A stretch of 55,444 nucleotides of DNA, taken from positions 1 through 55,444 of the forward strand of contig CAXKVR010000951.1 of assembly GCA_964058845.1 (NCBI GenBank), given 5' to 3'. The DNA comes from Carex sylvatica. Taxonomy: Eukaryota; Streptophyta; Magnoliopsida; Poales; Cyperaceae. The notes beneath the pieces were generated by a model that worked only from the letters and a program-made list of their open reading frames with translations, made no database searches and was not told where the DNA came from. Positions 24,642-36,367 of the stretch are shown here, one piece after another; the first letter of the stretch is position 1; each line of letters opens with the position of its first letter. Both the position numbers and the translations under genes were made by a program.

Positions 24642-24820
24642 GAATTCACATTCTCTCCAATACCTAATAAGAGAATCTTTTACAATTACTAGATCTGGAC
24701 CGTTCTTTTTAACTAGGCATGAATCTCAAAGTCCAAAAATATTGTCTCCTATGTTGATCTGAATCTCAAAACCGTAAAGTGAGTGTAATCCTCTGCGGTA
24801 CCTGAGAGGATACGGATTCT
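24642..24820. mobile_element. 179-bp Mutator-like MITE (GTATCCTCT family)
   Basis: The left end GAATTCACATTCTCTC pairs with the inverted right end GAATCCGTATCCTCTC. The perfect 9-bp duplication CCAATGAAC lies at 24633-24641 and 24821-24829. It belongs with the copies at 13362 and 40183. Confidence 0.87.
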
Positions 24821-24829
24821 CCAATGAAC

Positions 24830-26774
24830 ACCCCTGCTTGCGAGAGCAAACCGCAGATCTAACTAGTGTTGATCATGAATATGGACTACATAGACAGAGA
24901 CTAACCAAAAAAACGTCGACCCTTCTGAATCCCAGCGAATAGAGCCCTTGGTCCCTTGCCCCTTGGATTTGTTAAAGTAAAGAAGGATTTAAGACAAAAG
25001 TTGGTGAGGCAGAGAAGGCCGCACGAGTTCCTCTTAAGGTCAACCAAGGCCACGATTCAATATTCATGTGTGTAATACTGTAATGTCAATTTTAATTAAT
25101 TTTATCCATAGACCACGGCCCAAGAGGTCAAGTTTAAGTTTAAGTTTAAGTTTAAGTTTAAATGTGCACGTACACTAAAGCATCATCATTAGTTACGTTG
25201 TTCAAACGACTCTTGCATGCATCTACGGGATTGATTTAGACTGTCTAATCTCTTACTAATATATTTCATTAAATAAATATTGGTAGCTCATTATCAATCA
25301 ATAACATTCATTTTCATATTCATATATACGAGGTGATACACTTAAAATTTTTTATTAATTAATTGACTTGTACGTTCAATAATATTTTTTATGTCTCCAT
25401 TATAAATATAAATGACATAATCTCAATTATTGTTATGTCTGCAATGCAAACAATCCTCGCTGAAATCATCAATTTATAGAAAACTTGTTATTTTTCAGAA
25501 AGTGATAATTATGATTTTTGAGTGGCTCCTTCGAGCAAGAAGGAAGCAATCTGGTGGCAAATCAGAGTAGTATTAAGAGATGGTAGTATTAAAATAAATG
25601 GAGATCAATAAACAACAATGTGATAAATACAATCTAAGTCATAAGAGTTATAATTTACTAAAAAAAAGGAGCAATGAAATTGTGATTGACTGAAGATCTA
25701 ATTAACTACCAAATGGATATTATATATATTAATTACACATGTACGTTGAATGACAAGGCATACAAATTGCATGTTCAAGTGTAAAAGAAATGTTCAAGTG
25801 TAAAAGAAATGAGTGACCCCAAAAACTTTTTCTATAAATACAAAATTGTTCTAAAAATTTCACTTACTTATTTTAATGTTTTTGTCAATAAAAGAAACTA
25901 CAATACATATAACAACAATAATATTTTTTTATAAATACAAAGTTCTACCAATAATTATTTCTTCTTATTTAAATATTTATATATCAATAAAAAAAATTGC
26001 TTGAGCCCACATAAACACACACACTCAAGAGTTCTAATTAGCCCAACAAATGTTTTTTAGATACTGGAGAATTCTAAACAAAAATTTAAAATTTTGTTTT
26101 CATTTCTTTCATATTTTTTAAGGTACGTGGTTCTTTTTTGTCTCAAATTTCTAGTTTTATATGTGAGCGTGATCCTTTCAATTATAAATTATAATTAATA
26201 CACAAAAATAATATTGCTATATACGCATCTCTTGTGTGTTAGTCAAAATATAAAAGGATCTTTATATTAATTTCAATATTTTTCATTATTAGACTAAATA
26301 TTAAAAAAAACAAAATATTAGCTTCTACATCAGTTGTTGTTGTTATTTATCATTATTACCTATTAAAGTAAAAATAATATATAGCGTAGTAAATTAATTA
26401 TATATAATTAGTCCTGATCTTATTATCTAATTTTAATCGTTAGGATACAAAGTTAAGATTCTATCAAACTGTAGGAAATTTTGTAGATAATGAAATAATC
26501 ATAATAACCTCTACAAAGGAAAGAAATAATTAATAGATTAAAATAGTAGTAATGTGTTTTATATGATTGTTTTAATTGGTTTGAGTGTATTGCGTGCACA
26601 TGCGCAAATTAAATATACTTAGAAACTGAACTTTGGACATCCATATTTTCTAATTTAATTGCAATTAATTATAAAATATATGTATGCACATTGTTACTTT
26701 ACTAAAAAATTTTAAAATATTTAATTAGGATAATAAGACACTGACCATTTATTTATTTATTTTTATGATTGCAG
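24830..26774. other. Non-coding stretch, small repeats only
   Basis: 24840-25060 is GC-richer with open stretches of 20-30 codons on the plus strand, none recognised. (AAGTTT)n, about five copies, lies at 25131-25162. ATGTTCAAGTGTAAAAGAA is tandemly duplicated at 25771-25808. The remainder is A/T-rich. Confidence 0.5.
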
Positions 26775-26908
26775 TTATATAGTCATCTGCTTGAGATGAA
26801 TTAATTGCTAGAGAAGAACGGAATTTGAAATACAAACGTGAAAGAGCAGCTTAAAAATTTGCATCAGTTGAGGCTGCAAATAAAGACAAATTATTAAAAA
26901 AAAATTAG
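26775..26908 (+). pseudogene. Broken exon of an unidentified charged, helical protein
   Basis: A good acceptor (TTATGATTGCAG) precedes a plus-strand frame that reads DELIAREERNLKYKRERAA, a stop, then KFASVEAANKDKLLKK. In-frame TAG, TGA and TAA codons sit within the first 80 bp, and a TAG ends it. Alternating acidic and basic residues suggest a coiled-coil or helical segment. The codon use and protein-like pattern stand out from the surrounding A/T sequence, but three stops in one short exon show it is dead. I do not recognise the family. Confidence 0.45.
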
Positions 26909-29520
26909 GCATAAAAAATTTGTGTTCTCTAATTTCTATTTTTTAATTTGATTCTAATAATGGAAAGAATAGTGTACCATTATGTTTTACTATGTAAAGG
27001 GTTTTGGACAAATTTGATCCAAAGCCAATTTTAGATTATTTGGTATGTATTGAGATCCATACGAACAAATTTAAAATTTAATAAATTTAAATAGTTTCTC
27101 AATGAATTTTCAACCTTATTGGATTTTGAAAATAAAAAATTATCCGTTGCAATTGTCAAGATTGTTAAACCATTCAGTTCTCAATGAATTTCCAATCTTA
27201 AAAAATAATACAAAATTACCAATGAGCATGCATACAATGTATTAATGCATGGCTAATATACAATTAAAAATCCCTGATTATACACACATCTTAAATTAAT
27301 TACAACGTTATAATTTAGAAAAAATAATAAAGATACAAACATACGTTCTGAATACACAAATGCCCAGCCCAGCAGTACTAACAAGAAAAAGATAAGCAAT
27401 AGTAATCAATGTTTATATCCTTAATAGCAAAGTAAAATTCAAAATGTAAAAAAATGTTTTTTTTTTTGTGAAAATTTTTGTAAAAATTATTAATCAATGC
27501 AAACAGGGACAAGATCCTTTCATTTCCTAAAAAAAAATAATGTAAAAGTTGAGCTAATTAACAATGTAAAATTAATATAACAATTAATATACGGACAATT
27601 TTTTTGTAAGCAATCAATTACACACATATGTGAGAATCATAAAGCCAATTATAGCAAACTATTTATATGTTTGTAAAATTAAAATAAAATTAGTAATTAT
27701 AAAAATCGGAAAAATATGAACAATTATATATCCACAATTTTAAGTGTTGATGAATTGCATTAACTTTAGGTGCCTGCATGTATATATGTATTAGAAATTA
27801 ACAATTCTTAATTAAGATGAATTAATTAGTAACTCATGCGGAAAAAAAGATTGTCCATTTGATTTAATAAAAAGAAGTTGCTATAAATAACAACATTGAT
27901 TTGATCATTTGATTGCATTATGTTACGTGATGGCATTGTAAATACCAATACCAAAAAATATGAGCTCTGTCTCCGTTGCTTAACCTTAACCCCACTTGCA
28001 AAATGGTTAGCAAAATTGTGCATCAAAACAATTAATATACGAATGATTAAAAATACCCCTCTTAATTTCTCGATTACATGATAGATCTGTATAATTGGAT
28101 AATTTAATTGATACTTAATTTCTCTTTAAGGCTAAACTATATATCGAAATTAAAATTTGACACAATTAGATAAATAAAAAATTTCAATTGATGAAAATTA
28201 AATTAGACTTTTAAAAGACCTTAGATTCAAAAGGGAATTGAATTTACAATAACAATTTTATTATAGAAAGAAAATATAACGACTCGCCACACGAAAGATC
28301 ACGCGATTCCCCATCCCATTAAATCCTTTTTTGGTCTGTAATGAATGTGCGAGTTGCTAACCCCTTAACCCCATAATTAATTAAGGGGATTTCTCATTTC
28401 TCTTTGTTGGTTTGTGCTCGAGAAGCAGTGGTTGGGCACCACCATACTCACGATTAATTGGAGCAAATTTGGGATAAGCCACCATTTCACCAACCAATCT
28501 CGTTTTCTTTTTATTTTATTTTTGTTTTAACCCTTGTGCTCGGTGTTGAGTTGAATTGCGGAAAATAGACTTGTTTGGCTTTGGCTCCACTCTTTTATCT
28601 TTTTTTTTCTTTCTGGTAACGGAATTGTGCATGATGACATGAACCAAAACCAAAATGTCATGAACACAAGGACTTTTGTGTAAATTTTTTTTTTTTTTTT
28701 TAAGATAGATACAAAATCACTGTTTTTTTACCGTTAAAAAAAAGTAAAAAGAATTCAAAAATTATAAAATTTAATCTTAAACTATATTTTACTATGGATG
28801 TCCTACTGAACAGTTTGAATCGACAATTTAAATTTTAAAAACAAAGATATAAAATATGAGATATGATGAAGTATGAAGAACATGAGACCTTAGAACCCTC
28901 ATCATAATTAATTAAAATATATCAGAAATTACTACTAACTTGTACTTTTTATTAAGGACTACATCATCATATATATATATCATACTAATTGATTTATATT
29001 TTTGAGTTTTATATGGACTAGTGGTTATTGAAAAGACATTAATCGAATTTGGAGATATGAATTGATTAATAGATTTAGTCAATCGTTTTGTTTTTACTAC
29101 ACTGAATTTTATAAGTTATACTTCGGCCTGCTGCGAGCTAGCGGGTTGCTACTCAAAGGCTTTTATTTATTTATATTAATTATAATACCGCTTATGGGCT
29201 TTATTAGTGAAGGAATTCTTTTTTATTTAACCTAAGCTTGCAATGTAAAATATAAACTTTTATGTTCTAATAACACTACAATACAAAACCAAACTTATCA
29301 ATTTTTGTCGATTATCAACATTAATTGATCACAAAATTTAACTTGAAGGCACAATTCCAACACAGCATAATTAAGTTAGTTCATTTATGTTGTTCATTTT
29401 TTATATAAACAAGATATATAGAGAATAAACATTGGTGCAAATCTTGTATCATAGAAACTAATTAAAAAAATATATGCAACCCCCTTTACTTTACTATCTA
29501 ACCCCAAAAAGTATCCCCAG
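26909..29520. other. AT-rich non-coding stretch
   Basis: No identified gene. 28385-28505 has a minus-strand open run of ~38 codons with mixed composition that I cannot assign. 28690-28850 is a remnant of the foldback MITE family (T-tract, AAGATAGATACAAAATCACT, AACAGTTTGAATCGACAAT). Confidence 0.5.
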
Positions 29521-29528
29521 TTCAACAG

Positions 29529-29969
29529 TCAAACTGTAATATTTTTATGGTCAAACTCGCCGGACAATGGCCCCTGCCTCGCCTCCTCTTCTCCGGTTGA
29601 ATCGACTTTTGAACCCGACACATCCCCGAGACAATCAAAGGTAACTTTTGCACCGCCTTGCTCACCTTTGGTCGATCCTTCGCCAAATGATCTCTCGGAG
29701 TCACCTCGTTGGTTTGTCATCCATGCCTGGGCTTTAGTCGGAAAGGTTCCAGTAATAAAAGACGGCCACCTATCCGAACTGCCAAATCGAACGCTCCTTC
29801 CAATTTGGATACTTCCTTCACGGTAACCCTGCCTAGAGCTTGCCTCGCCTTGGCCAGGGAATGAGTGGAGACTCCGAGCTCGTTTCAGTTGTCGTTTGTT
29901 GATGGTGGCGACAATTGCGCTTCTATATATTGCCGGCAAAAGTATCACCAGAAGAAACACCAGCATCAA
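29529..29969 (-). CDS. Hypothetical 146-residue protein or GC-rich orphan locus
   Basis: This is the longest ATG-initiated open frame outside the helicase locus, in a ~450-bp island with clearly higher G+C than its surroundings. The predicted protein starts with a hydrophobic N-terminal segment (MMLVFLLVILLPAIY, possibly a signal or membrane anchor), followed by a basic Arg/Ser/Gly-rich body and an acidic end; no family recognised. Upstream on the minus strand are a TATA-like AAATAAATAGG (about 30280), a pyrimidine-rich leader (30060-30140) and several upstream ATGs. Another frame is also open for ~110 codons across 29520-29850, so frame openness may just reflect low stop density. It could be a decayed gene, a young orphan or non-coding. 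Confidence 0.28.
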   Translation of the reverse strand: MMLVFLLVILLPAIYRSAIVATINKRQLKRARSLHSFPGQGEASSRQGYREGSIQIGRSVRFGSSDRWPSFITGTFPTKAQAWMTNQRGDSERSFGEGSTKGEQGGAKVTFDCLGDVSGSKVDSTGEEEARQGPLSGEFDHKNITV

Positions 29970-30259
29970 ACCGATCGAGCGAGTTTCTAGATCTCTGGGC
30001 TAATGGCGACTGGGTGACCATGAGACCGCCACATTTTAAATTGCTTTATTTGATGGTAGCTTGAGAAAGAACAAAGATAAATTAAGGAGATTGCGAGGAG
30101 AAATTAAATTGAAAGGAGGGTTGAGATGAAGGCCTCTAAAAACGGAACTAACTTTTATTTTTGCAACAGCTAGTATTAGTATTTAGTCACTCGAGCATCA
30201 CCTTTTACGGTAATACGATGCAAACCATTTTTGGGCCCTCTGAGCATCGCATCATTCGA

Positions 30260-31075
30260 TCAGAGTCTGACCTCCTCCTATTTATTTCAAGCTCGCAATG
30301 GGTCCACTTTGCAGAATAACAACAGATTTATTTTCCTTTGGTTCAATGGGCAGATGAGCTTTGACGAGAAATTTGAAAAACGATCCAAAACTTTACAATC
30401 CATCTAATTAGTTTTAAACATTGACAGTCTTAATCATATCTTAACTGTGAACTCCAAATATAATAAAAAAAAAGAATATATATTACGACCAAGTTTGTTT
30501 GAAATGATTGAAAATTAGAATTAGTTGTATTCAACAAGAGTAGGTATTGAAATGCATTATTAGTTTTGTGTTTCAATTATGTACTGCATTTTTATCTTTG
30601 TTTTCATATTCTGAACCGCCGATCTAAACCACTCAGTCTCACCATGATCTTCGTATTAAAATCTTCTTGGAAATCAAATTTTGTATTTTTTGAAAAAAAA
30701 TTTTACTATTTTTTTAGATAGTTACAAAATCACTTTTTTTTTTTAATATAGATAGTAAGGTTAATTTGTGGGGTTATTCGAATGCAATAACCTATATATA
30801 TCCTGTGGATCAAGAAATTGCAAGAAATTGCTTTCTGGAAATTAGTAAAGCAACTGAATTATGATTCAGACTAAAAGAATGAATATTTTTTCAAGGAATC
30901 TAAAATTATGTGGGGGAGAATCTAGGTGACTATTTGTTGGGGGGTCATTGTCAATTGAAGTTCGAATATGATGGTTAACGAAAACCGATCCTAATTCGTT
31001 TGCAGAAAATCTATCTTAATTATCAACAATTGATCCTAATTCGTTTGCAGAAAATATAGTTATAATTTGAAAAGA
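30260..31075. other. Non-coding stretch
   Basis: 30297-30315 (GCTCGCAATGGGTCCA) resembles 32973-32997 (GCCCGCAATGGGTCCA), suggesting a shared dispersed repeat. 30610-30750 is a foldback-MITE remnant (CCGATCTAAACC, TTGGAAATCAAATTTTGTAT). At 30970-31060 the phrase GATCCTAATTCGTTTGCAGA occurs once fully and once as a variant. Confidence 0.5.
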
Positions 31076-31084
31076 AGAGTTATT

Positions 31085-31450
31085 AGGATCGGTTAATTTC
31101 AAAAAACCGATCCTAAAAACAATAAGGGTCGGTTATATAGAAGGTCGATTCTAATATAGGCATCATTAGGATCGGTTATGTATAACAGCCGATCCTAATA
31201 CATATCAATGTCGGTTAACTAAACAACCGATCATAATGCAGAGTACTATTAGTGTCAGTTAAATAAATAACCGACCTAAAAACAATCAGGATCGCATGTT
31301 CTAAAAGACTAATACTAATAACGAACAATCAAGATCTGTTTTTTTATGGATAATCGATCCTGATAGTATTCATTAGGATCGGTTATTTATGAAGCCCGGT
31401 CGAGATATGTATTAGTATCGCATTATTGAAAAGTCCGTTCCTAATAGGGT
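31085..31450. repeat. Degenerate tandem hairpins of GGATCGGTT / AACCGATCC
   Basis: A series of roughly 60-bp units, each with TTAGGATCGGTTA and, after a short spacer, its complement TAACCGATCCTAA. Several copies are decayed to GTCGGTT / AACCGA. Arrays like this are known from plant CACTA-type and other DNA transposon interiors, but I found no CACTA termini on both sides, so the parent element is unknown. Confidence 0.65.
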
Positions 31451-31826
31451 GATCCTGATGTGTGTTTTTTCCCTCAATTTTTTTTTTAAAGTTATTTTGT
31501 TTTTTAATTAGGACAAGACAATCGTATGAATTACTTAGTAATTAATTTAGTATGCGTAAACATTATATAAATTGAAAATTTGTATATAATTTATATTTAT
31601 GAAAAAGGCAAGATGACTTGATGAGTTAGACTAGTGGATATATAGAATCCGAAGCATCTTAATTTCTTTAGGCCGGACGATAGTTAACAGAAGCGCGCGG
31701 GTCTCTTATACAAAATTCAACTCTCTGTAATGTAAAATAAAGCATGCTAATTAAATGAATGCAACACATTTGTTATGCATTATTAATTCTACTCAATCTA
31801 ATTATGGAATCTAATTGAATCTCTTG
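31450..31826. other. Non-coding stretch
   Basis: A/T-rich with a short GC-rich spot at 31670-31700. No gene or repeat recognised. Confidence 0.45.
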
Positions 31827-32495
31827 CTAGCTAGGATCGATGGTGCTGCTGATTTGAACTTTATTAACAAGGTCACTCGTAACTGTCACAACTAATCCAT
31901 TGTATTGCATCTCGCCAAATTTGTTCAAAACCATGTTATATATATGCAACCCTGCAAAATAGATACTCGTAAGAAGAAAGAATAAATTTCAAGAGAAACT
32001 CTTCTTTTCCCATTCAAAATCATGATGTATATCTATCTGGTTTTTTTTGCCCTTTTCATATGCTTTATGACATCTTTAAGCATAAATTGTGAGCAACAGA
32101 CCCAAAGAAACCATATATGATGAGAAAAACAATTAAACCTAACTGGAAACTATTCCCTAACTTTCCATCCAATACATAATTAGACATTTTTTAGGTGCTC
32201 CCCAATTTTCCAATTATTACATATTTCTTCCACAAAACTAACCACAGGACATGATCGATCAGGAGTACTAAATCACGTGCAATTATAAAACCGGGAATTT
32301 CAATTTTCAGATATTCTAACTTCATTTTAGATTAAACTTCCCCCACACCTAACAATTCAAATTACGAAACAAATAAATAAATTAAAACAAGCGTTACATG
32401 TAAAGCTCTTCCATGCTAAGTTCGCTATCGTTGTGATTGAAAATCTTGTTAATCCCGTGCTCGATGATTTGCCATGTGCGATCAGCGTAATTAGG
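31827..32495 (-). pseudogene. CUL3-like: CULLIN3-like N-terminal fragment, two exons, truncated at both ends
   Basis: Cullin-3 is the scaffold of CRL3 ubiquitin ligases; its N-terminal repeats bind BTB substrate adaptors. On the minus strand 32493-32401 reads PNYADRTWQIIEH, then NKIFNHNDSELSMEELY, matching the start of plant CUL3. After an intron, exon 2 (31951-31827) reads NMVLNKFGE, then YNGLVVTVTSDL, before degrading to a TAG. The intron is at the family position. Lesions: the donor AG/GTAACG has become AT/GTAACG; exon 2 has a 4-bp ATAT insertion just after its GCATAT, shifting the frame; the initiator region is missing because the exon abuts foldback-MITE sequence at ~32494; over 90% of the gene is absent downstream. 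The motif match is strong, so I am confident of the family. Confidence 0.85.
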
Positions 32496-32600
32496 ATCTG
32501 AACCGCTCAACATAATCTCTATTTTAAAATGTGTTTGGAGAGCAAAATTTATATTTATATTTTTTTTTTACTAATTTTTAGATGGTCCATAATGATATGA
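32494..32600. mobile_element. Foldback-MITE arm remnant truncating the CUL3-like fragment
   Basis: GATCTGAACCGCTCAACATA, then ATTTTAAAATGTGTTTGGAG, corresponds to the arm of the foldback family (GATCCAAACCGTTCATCTT, ATGTGCTTGGAG) at 16934-17347. It starts exactly where the cullin reading frame loses similarity. Confidence 0.6.
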
Positions 32601-33351
32601 AAAAACAGTGTGTTTTATTTTTCAAATAAGAAGTTCATGTAATTAAATGCGAAATAGAAAATAAAAAGTAATTTATTATTTTTGCATCATTTAAAAACAT
32701 ATATTGCGTATGAACTAAAAATAGACATACAAACAAACAAAAAAATAAAATAAATCCTTAACATATAAATCAAACATGATAGAAATATATACATCATGTC
32801 AGATCATTGCAATAAAAAGTAAATTGGCGCAAGTTACTCGGTAATAGTTAGTAATAGGATGTTTTTGGTCCTATTGAATAAACTAAATTCATACATGAGA
32901 AAACCTTTTTTTTTCATTTTCATAAGACGCAACTCAAATCTCGTAAAAATTTGAGCCATCTTAGGTCCTCCTATCTGAAGCCCGCAATGGGTCCAGTACG
33001 TTTTCAAACAAAAGTATGTTGATACTTTTGTAGAACACAACATGTATGCACTGAAATCATAATTATATCATATGTAATATTGGAATTTCTTTTATTTTTA
33101 AAAGTATATATGTTGATATTTTCTATTCTTTTTTTAGATGTAAAGTAATTTAGAATAACAAAAAATGCTTGCTAAATTAACTTAATTAGAAAACCAAAGG
33201 TTAATGAATTTCTCCTAAATTCTTATGCTATACAAAGCCACTCTAGAAGATCAAGCACATAAAATATGACGATTTTCTATGTAGAAATAAAATATTATGG
33301 AATTATATGTCGATATAAAATATCCGTACTATATTATGTAACATTACAACA
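32601..33351. other. AT-rich non-coding stretch
   Basis: No gene recognised. The 69-codon minus-strand frame at 32834-33043 includes the GGACCCATTGCGGGCTT dispersed motif and is not convincing as a gene. Confidence 0.5.
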
Positions 33352-33684
33352 CGAAGATTTTTTTATTTAAAAATAAAAAAATTTCCGTTGGAAAGAGAAA
33401 TAATCAAGTTGATTTTCAAAAGATAAATATCACTGTAGAATTCTTTCGGTGTAAATGTGAGGATAATGCAAATTTGGTTTAAGAAGCATCTTCATATCTT
33501 TATTGCGTGTGGTGCACAGTCAGAATAAAAAAATAATTTGCATCGAATTTTTTCTACGTTGCAAGTAATATTTTCACATTTACACCAGAAGAAGTCTACG
33601 GTGATAATCTATTTTTTGAAAATCAACTCAATTACTTTCCTATCCAATATAAAATAGTATTTTATTTTTAAATTAAAAAAATCG
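33352..33684. mobile_element. 333-bp MITE with ~110-bp terminal inverted repeats
   Basis: The left arm CGAAGATTTTTTTATTTAAA, later AAGTTGATTTTCAAAAGATA and TCGGTGTAAATGTGA, pairs with the right arm TCACATTTACACCAGAAGAA, then TTGAAAATCAACT and TTTAAATTAAAAAAATCG. Pairing covers about 110 bp with small gaps. The centre is unpaired and non-coding. No target-site duplication could be fixed. Confidence 0.75.
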
Positions 33685-36290
33685 AATATGACCGCTTTCT
33701 CTGTCTGCCTAAACTAAAGCCAAGACAAACGAATTTCAATCCTCCAAAGTAACTCAAAAAGTTGGAATCTTTGTAAATTTTTTTCCACCGACTGATTTGC
33801 TCAAATTATGATTGAACGGTAGTTATCCAAGCCCAAATTTTCAGTTACTTTAGAAGATACAGACCCAGAACGATGATAGCCTGTATCAATTTGAAACCGA
33901 CCAGATCAATTTTAATTTTTTACGCTGCCTAGCTACTTCAGTACTTGCAATGGAACGAGTTTTATATTATATTATTATTGTGTTTTGTGATTCGTGAAGA
34001 AAAAAATTGAACGGTTCGGATTTTCATCCAAATTTGAGATATCTCAGGGGACGCGAATTCGAGAAACGAGGTTGGCGATTTTTATGTAAGCTTAGCTGAG
34101 GCAATGGAAATGACAAGTGCATGCTTCCCTGATCGAGACTAGAAGTTGATTTCATTAATTGAAGGGTCGCACAATTGAATGGACAAGGTTCAATTCAGCT
34201 GCAATTGAATTGATCCGTATCTGTTGGATTTTTTTATTTATTTTTTAATTATTATTAAAATAATTGAACTTTTAAAATGGGATAATTTCTATAAAAACCT
34301 AAGTATTTAATTAATAAATTTCTTCTCTAAAACATAAAAAGGAATAATTCATACATAAAACAAATAATTGTATTCCTTTAGAATTTACAATATTGCACGT
34401 TAGACGCTTGAAATACATATTACTTTTAAATGAGAGAGTAACGTGACTAATTAATAAGCCATAAGATCAAGATAAATGATAACAAAGAAAATACATCAAT
34501 TAAATTGATAAAAGTATATAGTATACTGTATACAGTACACTCCAAAAATTATCACACCTAATTTTTTGCATGAAAAAATATTGTACTTTGACTATGTATT
34601 TTCAAAACATATCTTATGATATTTTAATAAATGAATATATGGTCCAATAATTCATAATGAAATGTGGTTTTAAGATTCACATGCAAATTTGAATCGGATA
34701 AATAAATTATATGATTATGATATTCATTTGTTGCCCATAGAATGAAATCCTGTTCGGAACCAAAAAATTTCAAAATTTGAATCAAACTAATACCGTAAAA
34801 CAAACATTTTTTTTTTTGCGTGACTAGCTAGGGAGGAAGTTAATAAAATACTACAATATCATAATTTTTTTTTATGTTACCACTTACCGTGCCCCCCTAA
34901 AAAAAAATGAACACGTATCTCGATATATTTATTTATTTTTAGCTGCTCTTTTCAATTTATGAAATGCATTATTTCGTCTTACACGACGTGGTCTCTAATT
35001 AAAAAATATATATGAAATATGCGTCAGATACGTAATTAACTATGCATATAACTTTTATGCGACTGTTGAGATATTCGTAAGATAAATACTAATCAAATTT
35101 TGCAAAAAGATATGTATCATTATCATATGATGTCATGCTGATTTCCGACAACGAAATTTGCATATAAAAGTTTCCTTACAACAAAAAGATAATTATATGT
35201 CTCCCTCTATATTCATCTTAATATATTCTCATGTACTGGTTAATTTATTCATCTTAATTTGGGTTGCTATCGTTTAGTTCTGCAGTTACATGCAGTCTTG
35301 TTAACAAGTCTTGGGTAATATGGACTTGCACGAAAAAGTTGTCTCAAATCTCATCTATCTTTCTCATTCTTAGTTTTTTAATTCATCTGGTTTGGTTGAA
35401 AAGCATTTATTCTATTGGTTATGTTTTTATCATATTTGATTGTGAATTAAATAGTGGAATAAAGACTTTAGATTTTACTTATTTTGTCAAACATAATCTA
35501 GTTGAGTCGGACTAACTTTTGAACGCGATGCTTCTATAATTTATCTTGAATTCATCCTGCGTTCATTCATAAGATGTTTAATGTTATCAAATTAATCTAT
35601 AATATATATATATAAAAATATGAATGTTTTACGATTATGCAGGACAGACACATAAAAGATTATTTTTCTTACTGAATAATTGATATAAATTTCAATTTTT
35701 ATTTATTGCGAGATCAAAAAATCATTTTTTTTGTAAGAAGTGCAAACTACAAATATGATATAATATATATATATACCAAGTCCTCTCTAGCTGTCTATAT
35801 ATCTACGCCTCCTAATCATCACCTCGGTTTACTTTACTGAAAATAAAATAATTAATCATACAAAATTTTCTGTAGTTGTGCTTTGAGAATGAATGTCCCC
35901 TGTTTGGCCTAAATGGAGAAGATGTATTCCCAAGTTAAACCGACTCCCCTGGAAATTCAGCTTAATTCTCGATCGTTTTCCAAGACCTTCAAAGAGTCGA
36001 TCTGGCTCTTCTGTTTCAGATTTCCTGAAACCAAATCTGTGTCATTTCTCTGAGGAAAGGATATGAGCGATCAATAAACTTAATTTCGGTATGGACCTAC
36101 TAGTCAGTACTAAATAACAGCATTTGGTCCAATGGATTTTTAACAGAGGGTTTGGAAGTTGAAACGACAAAAAGCAAAGAAGACCAAGAGATTCTAAATT
36201 TCTTTGAATTATATATTCCAAAATATTAACAAGCATGCACTCAGTCTCTTTAGTTTCAATTCCCTTATCAGACGACTACACTATCAATAT
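33685..36290. other. Non-coding stretch upstream of the helicase pseudogene
   Basis: At 34025-34069 TTTGAGATATCTCAGG.GACGCGAATTC is a single terminus of the GAGATATC Mutator-like MITE family. 35880-36060 is less AT-rich and has a plus-strand frame from an ATG at about 35912 for ~50 codons; it may be the old 5' region of the helicase gene, but no similarity was recognised. The rest is A/T-rich. Confidence 0.45.
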
Positions 36291-36367
36291 GGACTGGAGG
36301 AACTAGTGCTTTCATGGAGGATTGAAGATATATATACTGAACCAAAACCTTTACACTGATCGATCAG
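36291..36367 (+). pseudogene. Helicase pseudogene, exon 1 remnant
   Basis: It reads GLEELVLSWRIEDIY, matching the family N-terminus (a GL.DLVFSWSLEDI-type motif), then shifts frame to LNQNLYTD before the donor ATCAG/GTGAAT. A GATCGATC tetranucleotide duplication just before the donor probably caused part of the frame change. No in-frame ATG was found upstream. Confidence 0.75.

Noticed and set aside
25131..25162. Telomere-like repeat
   Set aside because: The unit is AAGTTT, not the plant telomere TTTAGGG or a close variant, and only about five copies.
29268..29290. CACTA transposon 5' end (CACTACAA)
   Set aside because: A single CACTACAA word with no matching inverted end or 3-bp duplication. 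The TTTTGTAGTG at 8829 is unrelated and too distant.
29522..29704. 60-codon minus-strand frame overlapping the 146-codon frame
   Set aside because: A shadow in another frame. Kept only as a reason to doubt which frame, if any, is real.
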